A DNA stretch of 62,395 nt from Limnohabitans sp. Rim8. GTDB lineage: Bacteria > Pseudomonadota > Gammaproteobacteria > Burkholderiales > Burkholderiaceae_C. The notes under the pieces are model-generated. The model made no database searches, was not told the DNA's origin, and saw only the letters and a program-made list of their open reading frames with translations. A program made the translations under genes and the position numbers. This document shows positions 16,613-26,181 of this stretch, piece after piece (position 1 is the first letter of the stretch; every line of letters starts with the position of its first letter). Location of the stretch: contig NZ_CAMDLM010000025.1 in the NCBI RefSeq assembly GCF_945901735.1, forward strand, positions 1-62,395, in the 5' to 3' direction.

Positions 16613-17761
16613 TCAACAAGATCGGTAACGTTCAATCACGCTGCGGTCGAGCTCAACGCCAAGCCCTGGTCCATCCGGTATCGTCACCCATCCGTCGCGT
16701 TGTTGAATGGGCTGGGTGATCAAATGCTGTCGAAAAGGATGAGAGGAGCAGTCGAATTCGAGGACAGGCGCCTGTGCGAACAAGGAATGATGCGTGACTG
16801 GCAGCGCTGCAATCAGTTGCAGCGACGCTGCCTGTGCAATAGCCGATCCCCACACATGGGGATTGACCGCAACGCTGTGTGCTTGCGCTAGCGTCACGAT
16901 GTGGCGCGCCGCACTGATTCCACCGCAAGAACAAAGGTCAGGCTGAGCAATATCGACGGCGTTTGCAGCAAACAGATCGCGATAGCCGAACAGCGTGTGT
17001 TCATTTTCACCGCCGGCGATCGGCATCGTTAACTTCTCGCGCATCTCCGAATACCCAAGGAGGTCCTCCGGGACTACGGGCTCTTCGTACCAGCGCAAGT
17101 TGTAGCCATCGAGTGCACGGCCGAGGCGCAGCGCCTCCGCGCGGCCGTAGGCATGGTTCGTGTCGATCATCAGCGTGATGCCAAGACCATCGATGGCAAC
17201 ACGGATGGCTTGCATGCACTTGATGTCGTCGTCTACGCCGTAGCCTAGCTTGACCTTCATCACCTTAAAACCCGCTTCGTGGTGACGAATGGCCTCTTCC
17301 GCCAGTCGTGCCGATTCACCCTGACCTTTGATGCGATAAAAGCCGGTTGCATAGGGCTGAACGCGCATTCTGAACGCGCCGCCCAGCAAAACATGGATGG
17401 GGACGCCATGCGCTTTTCCGGCGATATCCCAGAGCGCGATGTCGACGGCGCTGATCGCTGCGATCACCGAGCCTTTGCGGCCGTAGTCGCGTGTGGCGTG
17501 GTACATCTTGTGCCATAGCACTTCGGTATCCAAGGCGTTGGCGCCCAAAATTAAAGGCTTCAATGCGTGTTCGACAGCAGCCGCTGCAATTTCTGGCGGC
17601 TCCAAGCCCTGCGCGAACGCTTCGCCCCAGCCGGTAATCCCCTCATCGGTCAACACTTCCACCAGCGTTGCGCTGCGCTGGCGAACCCAGCCTTGCGAAA
17701 ATGCGAAGGGTTCCGCAAGCGGGCTTTTTAAAACATGAATCCGGATGTCGACGATTTTCAT
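16613..17761 (-). CDS. Mandelate racemase/muconate-lactonizing enzyme family protein (enolase superfamily)
   Basis: A 382-residue enzyme of the mandelate racemase branch. The KxK pair is Lys169-Val-Lys171; metal ligands are Asp200 (MIDTNHAYG), Glu226 (WYEEP) and Glu252 (GGENEH), and the second general base is His302 (NPHVWGSA). With both KxK and the His present, racemase or acid-sugar dehydratase chemistry is expected. It is 41 bases downstream of the PhyH oxygenase gene, forming a two-gene unit. The substrate is unknown; no transporter is adjacent. Confidence 0.9.
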   Translation of the reverse strand: MKIVDIRIHVLKSPLAEPFAFSQGWVRQRSATLVEVLTDEGITGWGEAFAQGLEPPEIAAAAVEHALKPLILGANALDTEVLWHKMYHATRDYGRKGSVIAAISAVDIALWDIAGKAHGVPIHVLLGGAFRMRVQPYATGFYRIKGQGESARLAEEAIRHHEAGFKVMKVKLGYGVDDDIKCMQAIRVAIDGLGITLMIDTNHAYGRAEALRLGRALDGYNLRWYEEPVVPEDLLGYSEMREKLTMPIAGGENEHTLFGYRDLFAANAVDIAQPDLCSCGGISAARHIVTLAQAHSVAVNPHVWGSAIAQAASLQLIAALPVTHHSLFAQAPVLEFDCSSHPFRQHLITQPIQQRDGWVTIPDGPGLGVELDRSVIERYRSC

Positions 17762-17802
17762 GGCGCTGCCTTATAAAAAACCGGGTCAGTTTGAAAAAAG
17801 CG

Positions 17803-18639
17803 TTATCTGATCGTCCGATTTAACTCTGGCGGATTGGCTGACTTTTCCCGAAATTCATCGATGCCGCTGGCAAATTTCACGCCTGCTCGCTTGATCGCGC
17901 CATCGTCGACTTTGTCGAGCGGTGTGTAAAAAGGATGGTGATGCGCCAGGTAGGGGTTGTTGCGCGCAGCGTTGTAGCAATGCAGCACAGTCCAGCGGCG
18001 ATTTTCAGAACGATTTTGGTCTGAGCGGTGCAGCACATTGCTGTGGAAGAACAGGCCATCGCCGGGCTCCATCTCCGCATATTCAATCGGCATCAGCTTG
18101 AGCATCTCAGCAACCCGCCTTGGATCGGCGCCTACTTGCTCTCCAGGCAGCACGCCATGCTCGATGCGGCCACACTGGTGCGATCCCTTGACGACCTGCA
18201 GGCAGCCGTTCTCGCGCGTGCTGCGATCAAGCGCGACCATCACGCTCGCCATGTAGGGGAATACACAGCCATTGTGGTACCAATAGCCGTAATCCTGATG
18301 CCACTCCCATGCCCCGCCTTCGAACGGTTCCTTGGCCGTCAGCTTGGAGTGGTAGTGATACACCTCGCCGCCGAGGAGATCCTCCATGGTGTCAACCACG
18401 CGATGCGATCGCGCTGCCAGGCCATAGACGCTGTCGCCTGGATGATTCCAAGTCGCCATTCGCGTCGATTTTCCCGATGAATCGTTGCGGTCGTACAAGC
18501 GGCTGCGCATCGACGCATCGTTCTCTATCGCCGTTCGCAGTATCGCAATTTCTTCCCCATCGAAAAGCTTTCGGACCATGATGTAACCATCTTGATCGAA
18601 CTGGGCACGCTGATCCGGGGTAAGGATGGAACCTGGCAT
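17803..18639 (-). CDS. Phytanoyl-CoA dioxygenase (PhyH) family protein
   Basis: A 278-residue Fe(II)/2-oxoglutarate-dependent oxygenase. The iron triad is His114-Gln-Asp116 (WEWHQDYGYW) and His204 (NVLHRSD), and Arg214 or Arg215 (ENRRW) would bind 2-oxoglutarate. Members hydroxylate small molecules as well as acyl-CoAs. GGAGA lies upstream of the ATG. It precedes the mandelate-racemase-type gene, so its product may be the substrate of that enzyme, or the reverse; this is inference. Confidence 0.88.
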   Translation of the reverse strand: MPGSILTPDQRAQFDQDGYIMVRKLFDGEEIAILRTAIENDASMRSRLYDRNDSSGKSTRMATWNHPGDSVYGLAARSHRVVDTMEDLLGGEVYHYHSKLTAKEPFEGGAWEWHQDYGYWYHNGCVFPYMASVMVALDRSTRENGCLQVVKGSHQCGRIEHGVLPGEQVGADPRRVAEMLKLMPIEYAEMEPGDGLFFHSNVLHRSDQNRSENRRWTVLHCYNAARNNPYLAHHHPFYTPLDKVDDGAIKRAGVKFASGIDEFREKSANPPELNRTIR

Positions 18640-18877
18640 GGTGTCTCCATGAGTTTTATAAATTCAACCACTCGCGTTCATCTCACTGCGCCCATTATTG
18701 CTCAAAAAATAAGCAGGGCGATCGATTGGGGGGCTCAAAATGGGCCGCGGTGTTTACTTTGACATCGGTGGCGGCCATCAGCTTGCCGAGTCAGATTTGA
18801 CCAAGGGTGCCGAAAATCAGCGACAAGCAGATTCGTCTGATAATGTTGGAACCAAACCACTGCTGCAGGAGATTTCG

Positions 18878-19237
18878 ATGTCGATCAAACGAGTCATTGA
18901 TGTGACCGAAAAGTGTTTTCTGGTCATCATCGCCCTTTTTACGGTTGGCGCCATGGCGCAAGAAGTCATGGTGTTGATCGAGCAGCGCAGCGTTGCGCTG
19001 AAGGATTTGCTACTGATGTTCATCTATGCGGAAGTTTTGGGCATGCTTGGCGCGTTCTACAGCAGTCACCGAATTCCCATCACCATACCTTTGTTCATAG
19101 CCATGACGGCCTTAAGCCGTCTGATCATTCTTCAGGGCAAGGACGGAGACCCCTCCATACTTTTGTATGAAAGTGGCGCTATTTTGCTGATTGCGTTGGC
19201 TTGTTGGGTGATTAGCCATTTGAATGACCGCGATTAA
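18878..19237 (+). CDS. PsiE-like small inner-membrane protein
   Basis: A 119-residue protein with four predicted helices, matching the phosphate-starvation-inducible PsiE family (motifs MFIYAEVLGMLGAFYSSHRIPIT and RLIILQGKD). The function of the family is not established. The ATG at 18878 follows CAGGAGATTTCG; a longer frame from 18740 adds a polar leader with no support. Adjacent to the CBS-domain gene, 99 bases downstream on the same strand. Confidence 0.8.
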   Translation: MSIKRVIDVTEKCFLVIIALFTVGAMAQEVMVLIEQRSVALKDLLLMFIYAEVLGMLGAFYSSHRIPITIPLFIAMTALSRLIILQGKDGDPSILLYESGAILLIALACWVISHLNDRD

Positions 19238-19336
19238 CCGCAAACTCTTGGACGAGCGCGGCAACGGCTGCAAAAATTCCAAGCGTATGCGAAAATTAAT
19301 TTTTTCTCCAACGGATATTCTGAACAGGCATCCCCT

Positions 19337-19789
19337 ATGACCAGCGTAAAAACATGCTTAGAGCAAAAGCCGCAACCCGTCGTCGTCATCAGCGTCAGGC
19401 CCGATGAAAAAGTGGTCGTCGCCCTGCAACTCATGCGGGACAACCGAGTGCGGGCGATCCTGGTCATCAAAGACGACAAGTTGCTCGGTATTCTCACGCA
19501 GGGAGACTGCGCCATCAAGGTGCTTTTACCGGGACTGGATGCCAAGCAAGTGCTGGTTCAGGAAGTCATGACGGTCGATCCGGTCTCGGTCAAGCTGCAG
19601 GATCCCATCGAGGCCTGCACAGGCTTGATGGCCTCCCGCAACTTTCGCCATCTGCCCGTCGTGGAATCCGGGCGGGTTGTCGGCGTGATTTCGATTGGTG
19701 ATGTCGTCAAGGACAGCATTCGTCAAATGGGTCAGCAAATCGGCTTTTTAGAGACTTACATCAAGGGACACAGCGTCGAGATTTCCTGA
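19337..19789 (+). CDS. CBS-domain pair protein
   Basis: A 150-residue protein made of two CBS motifs (about residues 8-60 and 75-130), the small adenosine-nucleotide-binding module. Landmarks are DNRVRAILVIKDDKLLGILTQGD in the first and NFRHLPVVESGRVVGVISIGDVVKD in the second. Such stand-alone pairs sense AMP, ATP or similar ligands and regulate partner proteins; no partner is evident. It follows the PsiE-like gene and may share its transcript. Confidence 0.88.
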   Translation: MTSVKTCLEQKPQPVVVISVRPDEKVVVALQLMRDNRVRAILVIKDDKLLGILTQGDCAIKVLLPGLDAKQVLVQEVMTVDPVSVKLQDPIEACTGLMASRNFRHLPVVESGRVVGVISIGDVVKDSIRQMGQQIGFLETYIKGHSVEIS

Positions 19790-20087
19790 TAAAAGCCCAT
19801 CGCGCAACACGGTTCAGGCGTGTATAGCCGCACGCCAGTGAAAGATGCATGCGTATTTCGGCGGCTTTCTTCGCTGGCAGCCATGGCGGTGTCAATCGCC
19901 CTGGGGCTCTTCATTCAGGAGCCTGTAAATGGCTTATCTTTTTTGCCTGAAGCGCTTGTCGGTCTGGTCATTGCTTCTTTGCGAACAAAGTGGCCATGAT
20001 GCCAAGGCATCTTCAACCACCATGACCGGTTTCATCGTGGGTACACTTTTCCCGAAAATTAGACGAGTGCCAGACAGGTTTTCAGGT

Positions 20088-21272
20088 TTATTCCACACCA
20101 TGGATCGACATCCAATTTTTCATTCGATGCACAGCCAACTCGGGATGCTCGAGAAGATTGGCCTCATCGGCCAATCGGAACAACTCTGCCAGATGTTGAA
20201 TTGAACGCGTGCTTTGCTGCCCGCCAATCATGCTGAAATGGCTTTGGTGACCGTTGAGCCAAGCCATGAAAATCACGCCTGTTTTGTAGTAGCGTGTAGG
20301 CGCCATGAAAATATGGCGTGACAGAGGGACCGTCGGTCCCAGGATCGCGTGAAATGTATCCAATTCTCCATCAGCCAGTGCGGCAAGTGCCGCGCTGGCG
20401 GCTGGTGCAATCGCGTCGAATATGCCCAGCAGCGCGTCGCTTTGCCCATGGACGATGTCAGGTCCAAAACCATCGCCAGCAATCAACTCGGCATAGTTGA
20501 AGTCGTCACCGGTGTACATGCGCACGCCGGGCGGCAGGCGACGGCGCATGGCGATTTCCTTGTCTTTGTCGAGCAAGGAAATTTTGACACCATCTACCTT
20601 TGCAGGGTGCGCTTGAATGATGCCCAAGGCGGTGTTCATGGCTTGCTCTAGATCAGCGCTGCCCCAGTAGCCCTTGAGCGCCGGGTCAAACATGTCGCCC
20701 AGCCAATGAAGCACCACGGGTTGTTTGACCTGACTCAAAATTCGGTCGTACACGCGCTCATAGTCTGCGGGGCTCTTGGCCACACGCGCCAGTGCCCGAC
20801 TGGCCATGATGATGAGTTTGCCCCCCAGCTTTTCAATCGCCTCCATCTGTGCTTCGTAGGCTGCGATGACTTCATCGACACGGGTGACATCGTCCAGAAC
20901 CAGATGATCTGTGCCACAGCCCGAGGCGACTTGCGCTCCCGGCACATCCTGGGCAGCATCCAGTGCGCGGCGGATCAGTTCCAATGAAGTTGGCCAGTCC
21001 AGACCCATGCCACGCTGCGCGGTGTCCATGGCCTCGGCTACCCCCAGGCCCAAAGACCACAAGTGGCGTCTGTAGGCGATCGTGGCATCCCAATCCACCG
21101 CACATTGAAGCCAAGGGTCCACCAATGCCAGCGGATCAGACACCACATGTGCTGCCGAGTAGGCCATGCGGTTGAATGGCGTACGGGACTGGGGTTTCAA
21201 AGGTGCGCTGCCGCGCAGTTTGTAGTTTTCCAAGCCGGCGTTGGCCGTTGGCAGATTCAAAATCAAGGGCAC
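20088..21272 (-). CDS. DUF993-family protein, dihydrodipicolinate-synthase-like
   Basis: A 394-residue protein matching the DUF993 family, related to the DHDPS/N-acetylneuraminate-lyase aldolases. It shows a barrel-like order of strands: GTDHLVLDD, LIIMASRALAR, VVLHWLGDMFDPAL, VDGVKISLLDKDKE (the Lys of VKIS would be the Schiff-base candidate) and MYTGDDFNY. It is the last gene of the twelve-gene minus-strand cluster beginning at 32465. Its reaction is unknown; an aldol cleavage or dehydration of a sugar acid is a reasonable guess. Confidence 0.85.
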   Translation of the reverse strand: MPLILNLPTANAGLENYKLRGSAPLKPQSRTPFNRMAYSAAHVVSDPLALVDPWLQCAVDWDATIAYRRHLWSLGLGVAEAMDTAQRGMGLDWPTSLELIRRALDAAQDVPGAQVASGCGTDHLVLDDVTRVDEVIAAYEAQMEAIEKLGGKLIIMASRALARVAKSPADYERVYDRILSQVKQPVVLHWLGDMFDPALKGYWGSADLEQAMNTALGIIQAHPAKVDGVKISLLDKDKEIAMRRRLPPGVRMYTGDDFNYAELIAGDGFGPDIVHGQSDALLGIFDAIAPAASAALAALADGELDTFHAILGPTVPLSRHIFMAPTRYYKTGVIFMAWLNGHQSHFSMIGGQQSTRSIQHLAELFRLADEANLLEHPELAVHRMKNWMSIHGVE

Positions 21273-21364
21273 AGCTTTGCCTTTCGTTGAAGGTGTAAAC
21301 GCATTTGAAAAAGTCGTGCATCAAACGCTCGGGCTGCTTTTCCAAGGCTGTTTGGCGTGGGCGT

Positions 21365-22345
21365 TCATGGGGCAGGTGAGAGCCCTGCAGCTTTGACCAG
21401 CACCGCGTTGCTTTTGATTTCATCGCGGATGTAGGCGTCAAATTGATCAGGTTTCAGGGTCCAGGCATCAGCGCCCAATGTGACAAAACGCTCTTTGACT
21501 TCGGCAGTCGCCAAGGCTTTAGCGACCTCTTCATTCAGCCGGTTGACAATGTCTTTGGGCGTTTTCCCGGGGACCATCATGCCAATCCAGAAGTTGAATT
21601 CTGAGCCAGGAACGCCGGCTTCTGCAGTCGTTGGCACCTGCGGCAAAGCGCTTGCACGCTTGGATGAACCAACCGCCAATGGGACCAATTGGCCGCTTCG
21701 AATTTGACCAATGACGGGCGCTATGGGTGAAAAATAGTAATCCACGCGACCAGAAATGACTTCGGTCACCGCCTCGCTGGAACCCTTGAAAGGAATATTG
21801 GTGGCTTCGATTTTTGCTGCCAATTTGAATTTTTCAGCATTCAAATGCGTCGCACTGCCTTGACCAGCAGACGCAAAATTCATTCCACCTGGCTTTGCTC
21901 GGGCGGTAGAGAGCAATTCTTGCAGTGACTTGATGTTTTTGGCAGGCGACATGACCAGCACATTGGGTGTACTTGAAATCGGGGTCACGCCTGAAAAGTC
22001 GGTCACTGTGTCAAACGGCAACTTGGCAAAGGTCGAAGGACTCACGGTGTGAGATGAAGAGTGAATCATGATGGTGTAACCATCCGGTGCTGCTGTGGCG
22101 ACAGCCTGCTGACCGATGGTGCCGCTTGCGCCTGCACGGTTATCAATCACCAATGGTTGTCCCATGCTCTGGCTCATCTTGTCTGAAATCGCGCGGGCAA
22201 TGATGTCGGTTGTGCTGCCAGGCGCAAATGGCACGACCACTCTGATCGGTTTGTTGGGATAGGCCCCTTGAGCATTGGCGCTCCATGGGGTTAGCAAAGC
22301 AAGGCAGGTCATGGATAGCCATGCTGTGTGGTGAAATGTTTTCAT
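21365..22345 (-). CDS. Bug-family tripartite tricarboxylate receptor (orphan of pair)
   Basis: A 326-residue periplasmic binding protein with an N-terminal signal peptide (about residues 1-25, ending NAQG). YPNKPIRVVVPFAPGSTTDIIARA (about 29-52) is the Bug signature, and DNRAGASGTIGQQAVATAAPDG follows. Bug proteins bind small carboxylates and pass them to TctAB-type permeases. This second receptor in the cluster has no permease of its own next to it and may feed the TctAB encoded upstream. Confidence 0.92.
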   Translation of the reverse strand: MKTFHHTAWLSMTCLALLTPWSANAQGAYPNKPIRVVVPFAPGSTTDIIARAISDKMSQSMGQPLVIDNRAGASGTIGQQAVATAAPDGYTIMIHSSSHTVSPSTFAKLPFDTVTDFSGVTPISSTPNVLVMSPAKNIKSLQELLSTARAKPGGMNFASAGQGSATHLNAEKFKLAAKIEATNIPFKGSSEAVTEVISGRVDYYFSPIAPVIGQIRSGQLVPLAVGSSKRASALPQVPTTAEAGVPGSEFNFWIGMMVPGKTPKDIVNRLNEEVAKALATAEVKERFVTLGADAWTLKPDQFDAYIRDEIKSNAVLVKAAGLSPAP

Positions 22346-22403
22346 GTTGTCTCCAGATGGTTGGCTTCAGTTGACGAGGGTAACTTTATTTTGAGCTGTG
22401 TGT

Positions 22404-23810
22404 TCAGAGAGGTCGCATGGCACCAAAATCGGGCATCACAGCGCTGGCGAAGCCGGGCGCATCGAGCGAGGCGATGTGGAGCTGGCCTTCGCGTATGCGC
22501 AGGCGGGCAGCCCCGTGGCTGTGCTCGTACAGGTCGGGGTGGGCCTGGCAAAAGGCGGCTTGCTCGGCTTGGGGGCGTGATTGCAGGCCATTCACATAGT
22601 GGTGGCCATTGCGCTCGACGTGGGTAACGCCAATCAGGTTGACCAGGGCCAGGTCTTGTTGCACCGACAAACCGGCTTGCACCGTCAGGTCTTCGGCTGA
22701 CATGAAATAGCGCCCTGGCGCAGACGCCTCTTGGTTCCAGGCGGCGCAGCGTGCCGCATTCAGCAGCGAGCGGTACACCCCTTTGCAGGTTTTGCTGGAA
22801 ATGCCGGTGTAGCCGCGTTCGCGGGCCATCACAAAGGTGTCGAGAAGGCCATCGGATTCGTCCACGATGACGGGCATGCCCAGGTCCAGTTGGTTCAGGT
22901 CCACGTCCAGTGCGTGCATGCGGTTGATGGGTTGTTCGATGAACAGGATGCTGGCCACCAGTCGTTGCAAGGCGGGCTGGGCGCGCATGCGCGTGAGCAG
23001 TTCGAGCAGTTGCTCGGCGTTTTGGTATTGCTCGTTGCCGTCCAGCGTGGCGTGGTAAGCCTCGGGCAGGCTGTCCAGCACCGAGGCGATGGCGCACAGC
23101 CGATCGATGTCGGCGTCGATGCGGCCGCTGACCTTGAGTTTGTAGTAGCGGTGGCCATAGACCTGCAGCACTTCCTGCAAAGTTTCGGGCAGGCCATCGT
23201 TGGCGGGCTCGGTCACGTCTTGCCGCGTGATGGCGTCCAGCAGGCCCACGGTGTGCCGCGCGTGCAGGGTTTGGGCTGGCTGGAGGCTGGACAGAAAGCG
23301 GGCCATGTTCAAGCCGTTAAATGAGGGCATGCGTTCGTCCATGCCAATGGTGTTGTGCCGCACGGCGGCATAAAACGATTGGCCCAGGGCGCGGCACAGG
23401 GCGTCGATCAGGGCGCGGTCAATCAGTGCCGGGCCGTAGTTGGCCAGCAGTGGGTTGAAGTTTTCTGCAGCGCAGGCGCGCAGGTGGGCTTCGTGGTGGC
23501 GTGCAAAGTGGCCAAAGGCGGTGTCGGGGCTGCTATCGGCCAAATAGGCAGCTTTGGCCAGTCGCAACACACGGCGTTCTTGCTCAAAGTTGTCTTCGTC
23601 ACTGAGCTGGGTGTTTTTGTCGAACCATTTGGGCACGATCATTTCGGCCGAGGCTCCCCAGTGGCTTTGGCCATCGGGCATGACGATACGGGCCCGCACA
23701 AAGGCCTGAAAACACTGGCGCAGCGTGACCACGCCAAAGCGAAAGGGCATGCGCAGGACCACTGGAATTTCAAGCAGTTCAATTTCGGCAATGCGAAAGC
23801 TGGGTGGCAT
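22404..23810 (-). CDS. Enolase-superfamily protein (muconate-cycloisomerase-like)
   Basis: A 468-residue member of the enolase superfamily, longer than usual (about 380) because of a large N-terminal capping region. The catalytic KxK is Lys224-Leu-Lys226 (YYKLKVSG), metal ligands are Asp257 (TLDGNEQY), Glu292 (IEQP) and Asp317 (VDES), and Lys340 (ISSKTCKG) is on the opposite face, as in muconate-lactonizing-type enzymes. Dehydration, cycloisomerisation or epimerisation of an acid is expected. It lies 17 bases after the isomerase-like gene in the operon. Confidence 0.85.
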   Translation of the reverse strand: MPPSFRIAEIELLEIPVVLRMPFRFGVVTLRQCFQAFVRARIVMPDGQSHWGASAEMIVPKWFDKNTQLSDEDNFEQERRVLRLAKAAYLADSSPDTAFGHFARHHEAHLRACAAENFNPLLANYGPALIDRALIDALCRALGQSFYAAVRHNTIGMDERMPSFNGLNMARFLSSLQPAQTLHARHTVGLLDAITRQDVTEPANDGLPETLQEVLQVYGHRYYKLKVSGRIDADIDRLCAIASVLDSLPEAYHATLDGNEQYQNAEQLLELLTRMRAQPALQRLVASILFIEQPINRMHALDVDLNQLDLGMPVIVDESDGLLDTFVMARERGYTGISSKTCKGVYRSLLNAARCAAWNQEASAPGRYFMSAEDLTVQAGLSVQQDLALVNLIGVTHVERNGHHYVNGLQSRPQAEQAAFCQAHPDLYEHSHGAARLRIREGQLHIASLDAPGFASAVMPDFGAMRPL

Positions 23811-23827
23811 GGTGCGGGTCTCGGGTT

Positions 23828-24688
23828 TCAGATCGAAGGGGGCTTGTGGAGGGTCAGGGGCGCTGCGTTTTCCAGCAGGCCCTGGAGGTAGGCGGCGGAC
23901 CAGGCGGCGCAGCCAGGGCCATCGGGAAAATAATCAAAGGGCTCGACCGCCACCACACCGCTGTAAGCCTGCTGCTGCAGGGCCGCCAAGATGGGGCCAA
24001 ACCGCATGGGGCCTTGACCGGGGGCGCGGCGGTTGGGGTCGTTGAGCTGCACATGCGCCATGACGCCTTGGGGCATCCACAGCGCAATCAGCTCGGGCAT
24101 GGACAGGATTTCGGCCAAGCCGGCCGAGCTGGTGTCCAGCATGGTTTTGAAAAAGGGGTTGTTGATGTGTCGAACCACTGTGGCGGCCTGGGCAACGGTG
24201 TTGATGAGCGGGGTCTGGTCGGCCGACAGCGGCTCCAGGCAATAGGTCACGCCAAAGCTTTGCGCGGTTTGCGCCACCTTGGCCAGCACGTCTTGCGCCA
24301 GGGCCAGGGCCTGATCGTGGCTTTGCCCCGGATGGATGCTGCGTTGTTGGGGCGAGCCGTGCACCAGGTAACGCCCGCCCATGGCAGCGCATATCTCGCA
24401 CAGGTGGTTTAAAAAGTCGGTGGTGGCCTGGCGCACCTGGCCGTCCGGATGCGTGATGGACAAACCCGCGGGCTTGACCAGCAGCCAATGCAAGCCGGTG
24501 ATCGCCAGGCCATGGTCGGCCGCCACTTGGGCGTATTGCCGGGCTTGTGTGGTGGTCAAGCTTTCGGGGTTGTCGGTCAGGGTGAAGGGGGCAACTTCCA
24601 GCCCCATGTAGCCCATGGCACGGGCCATCTGGCATTGCGCCGCAAATGGCATGGGCGCCAGCACTTCGTTGCACAGGGCGATTTTCAT
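23828..24688 (-). CDS. Sugar-phosphate isomerase/epimerase family TIM-barrel protein
   Basis: A 286-residue xylose-isomerase-like barrel. Probable divalent-metal ligands are Glu152 (CLEPLS), Asp185 (MLDTSSAG), His212 (AHVQLND) and Glu249 (VAVEPFD), the usual set of hydroxypyruvate-isomerase and 3-epimerase relatives. The ATG at 24688 overlaps the tctA stop as ATGA, which fixes the start; a much longer upstream frame is only overlap with tctA. It likely isomerises an intermediate of the compound imported by TctCBA. Confidence 0.88.
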   Translation of the reverse strand: MKIALCNEVLAPMPFAAQCQMARAMGYMGLEVAPFTLTDNPESLTTTQARQYAQVAADHGLAITGLHWLLVKPAGLSITHPDGQVRQATTDFLNHLCEICAAMGGRYLVHGSPQQRSIHPGQSHDQALALAQDVLAKVAQTAQSFGVTYCLEPLSADQTPLINTVAQAATVVRHINNPFFKTMLDTSSAGLAEILSMPELIALWMPQGVMAHVQLNDPNRRAPGQGPMRFGPILAALQQQAYSGVVAVEPFDYFPDGPGCAAWSAAYLQGLLENAAPLTLHKPPSI

Positions 24689-26181
24689 GGGCTTTGGCGC
24701 TTCAATAGGTTTTTCATGAAAGGCGCACGCATCAGCAAGATGATGGCGATCAGCGCAAAGATGGAGCCGGCAATCGGGCGGGTGAAGAAGGGCGTCAGAT
24801 CGCCGTCGGACAAGACCAGACCCCGGCGCAGGCTTTTTTCCATCAGGTCTCCGAGCACAATGCCCAGCACCAGCGGGGCCACCGGAAATTTGTATTGGCG
24901 CAGCACATAGCCCAGCACACCAAAGAACAGCATGGTCCACACGTCAAACAGGCGCGATGACAGCGCATAAGTGCCCACCACGCACAGCACAAAAATCATG
25001 GGCACGATGAGGGTGGTGGGCACGCGCAGCACCTTGACCAGCAACTTGGTCAAGACCAGGCCATAGATCAAAATGCCGATGGTGGCCAGCAGCATCATGG
25101 CCACCACGTCGTACACAAACTGCGGTGACTCGAGCATGATCATGGGGCCGGGTTTGATGCCATGGATGAGCATGGCCGCCATCAGCACCGCCGCTGGTGC
25201 CGAGCCTGGGATTTGCAAGGTCAGCACCGGGATGATGGCCCCGGGCACGCAGGCGTTGTCACCGGTTTCGGCCGCCATCAGGCCTTCGATGGAGCCTTTG
25301 CCGAATTTTTCTTTTTCCTTGCTGGCCCGTTTGGCGGCGGCGTATGACGACCAGGCGGCCACGTCTTCGCCCACACCGGGAACAATGCCGATGAAGGTGC
25401 CAATCATGCCGGAGCGCAAAATCGTGCGCCAGTACTGAAGCACGTCCCTGATTTTGGGGATGACGGTATCAAAGGGGTTAATTTTGGGGACGGGGCGCCG
25501 CTCTTTCATGGCCACCAAAATCTCGGCAAAACCAAAAGCGCCCACCAGAGCCGGCACCAATGAAAAGCCGCCGGCCAGGTCTCGGTTGTCAAAGGAAAAG
25601 CGCTCGAAGGCATGGATGCCGTCTTGCCCGATGGTGGCGATAAATAAGCCGGCAAAGCCGCAGATCCAGCCTTTGAGGGCATCGCCGCCGGTCAAGGTGG
25701 CCGAGATGATGACGCCAAACACCGCGAGCCAGAAAAATTCATAGGCGCCGAATTTGAGCGCAACGTCTCCCAGCAAGGGTGTGAACAGGGCCAGAAAGAA
25801 CATGCCGATCAAAGTGCCCAGCACCGAACCGGTGGTGGCAATGCCCATGGCACGGCCCGCATGCCCTTGGCGGGCCAAGGCGTAGCCGTCCAGACAACTG
25901 GCGGCCGAAGCTGGTGTGCCTGGGATGTTGAGCAAGATGGCACTGCGGCTGCCACCGTAGATGGCCCCCACGTAGGTGCAGATCAGGATCAAAAGCGCTT
26001 GGCTCGAGGGCAGTTTGATGGTCAGGGTGGTCATGAGCGCCACACCCATGGTGGCGGTCAGGCCCGGCAGTGCGCCAATGATCACACCGACCAGCGACGA
26101 GGCCAGCGCCATGAACACCGATTCGAGCGTCATGAACGACGCCAATGAGTGTCCGAATGCAAAGAGTCCATCAAACATCAC
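24685..26181 (-). CDS. tctA: Tripartite tricarboxylate transporter large permease (TctA)
   Basis: A 498-residue protein with about twelve membrane helices, the standard length of TctA. GALPGLTATMGVALM (about residues 37-51) and GGSRSAILLNIPGTPASAASCLDG (about 75-98) are the hallmark sequence, repeated in the second half as GIVPGVGEDVAAW and VLTLQIPGSAPAAVLMAAM. It transports carboxylates with a receptor (TctC) and small subunit (TctB). It overlaps tctB by four bases and the isomerase gene by four, so the three are tightly coupled. Confidence 0.95.
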   Translation of the reverse strand: MMFDGLFAFGHSLASFMTLESVFMALASSLVGVIIGALPGLTATMGVALMTTLTIKLPSSQALLILICTYVGAIYGGSRSAILLNIPGTPASAASCLDGYALARQGHAGRAMGIATTGSVLGTLIGMFFLALFTPLLGDVALKFGAYEFFWLAVFGVIISATLTGGDALKGWICGFAGLFIATIGQDGIHAFERFSFDNRDLAGGFSLVPALVGAFGFAEILVAMKERRPVPKINPFDTVIPKIRDVLQYWRTILRSGMIGTFIGIVPGVGEDVAAWSSYAAAKRASKEKEKFGKGSIEGLMAAETGDNACVPGAIIPVLTLQIPGSAPAAVLMAAMLIHGIKPGPMIMLESPQFVYDVVAMMLLATIGILIYGLVLTKLLVKVLRVPTTLIVPMIFVLCVVGTYALSSRLFDVWTMLFFGVLGYVLRQYKFPVAPLVLGIVLGDLMEKSLRRGLVLSDGDLTPFFTRPIAGSIFALIAIILLMRAPFMKNLLKRQSP

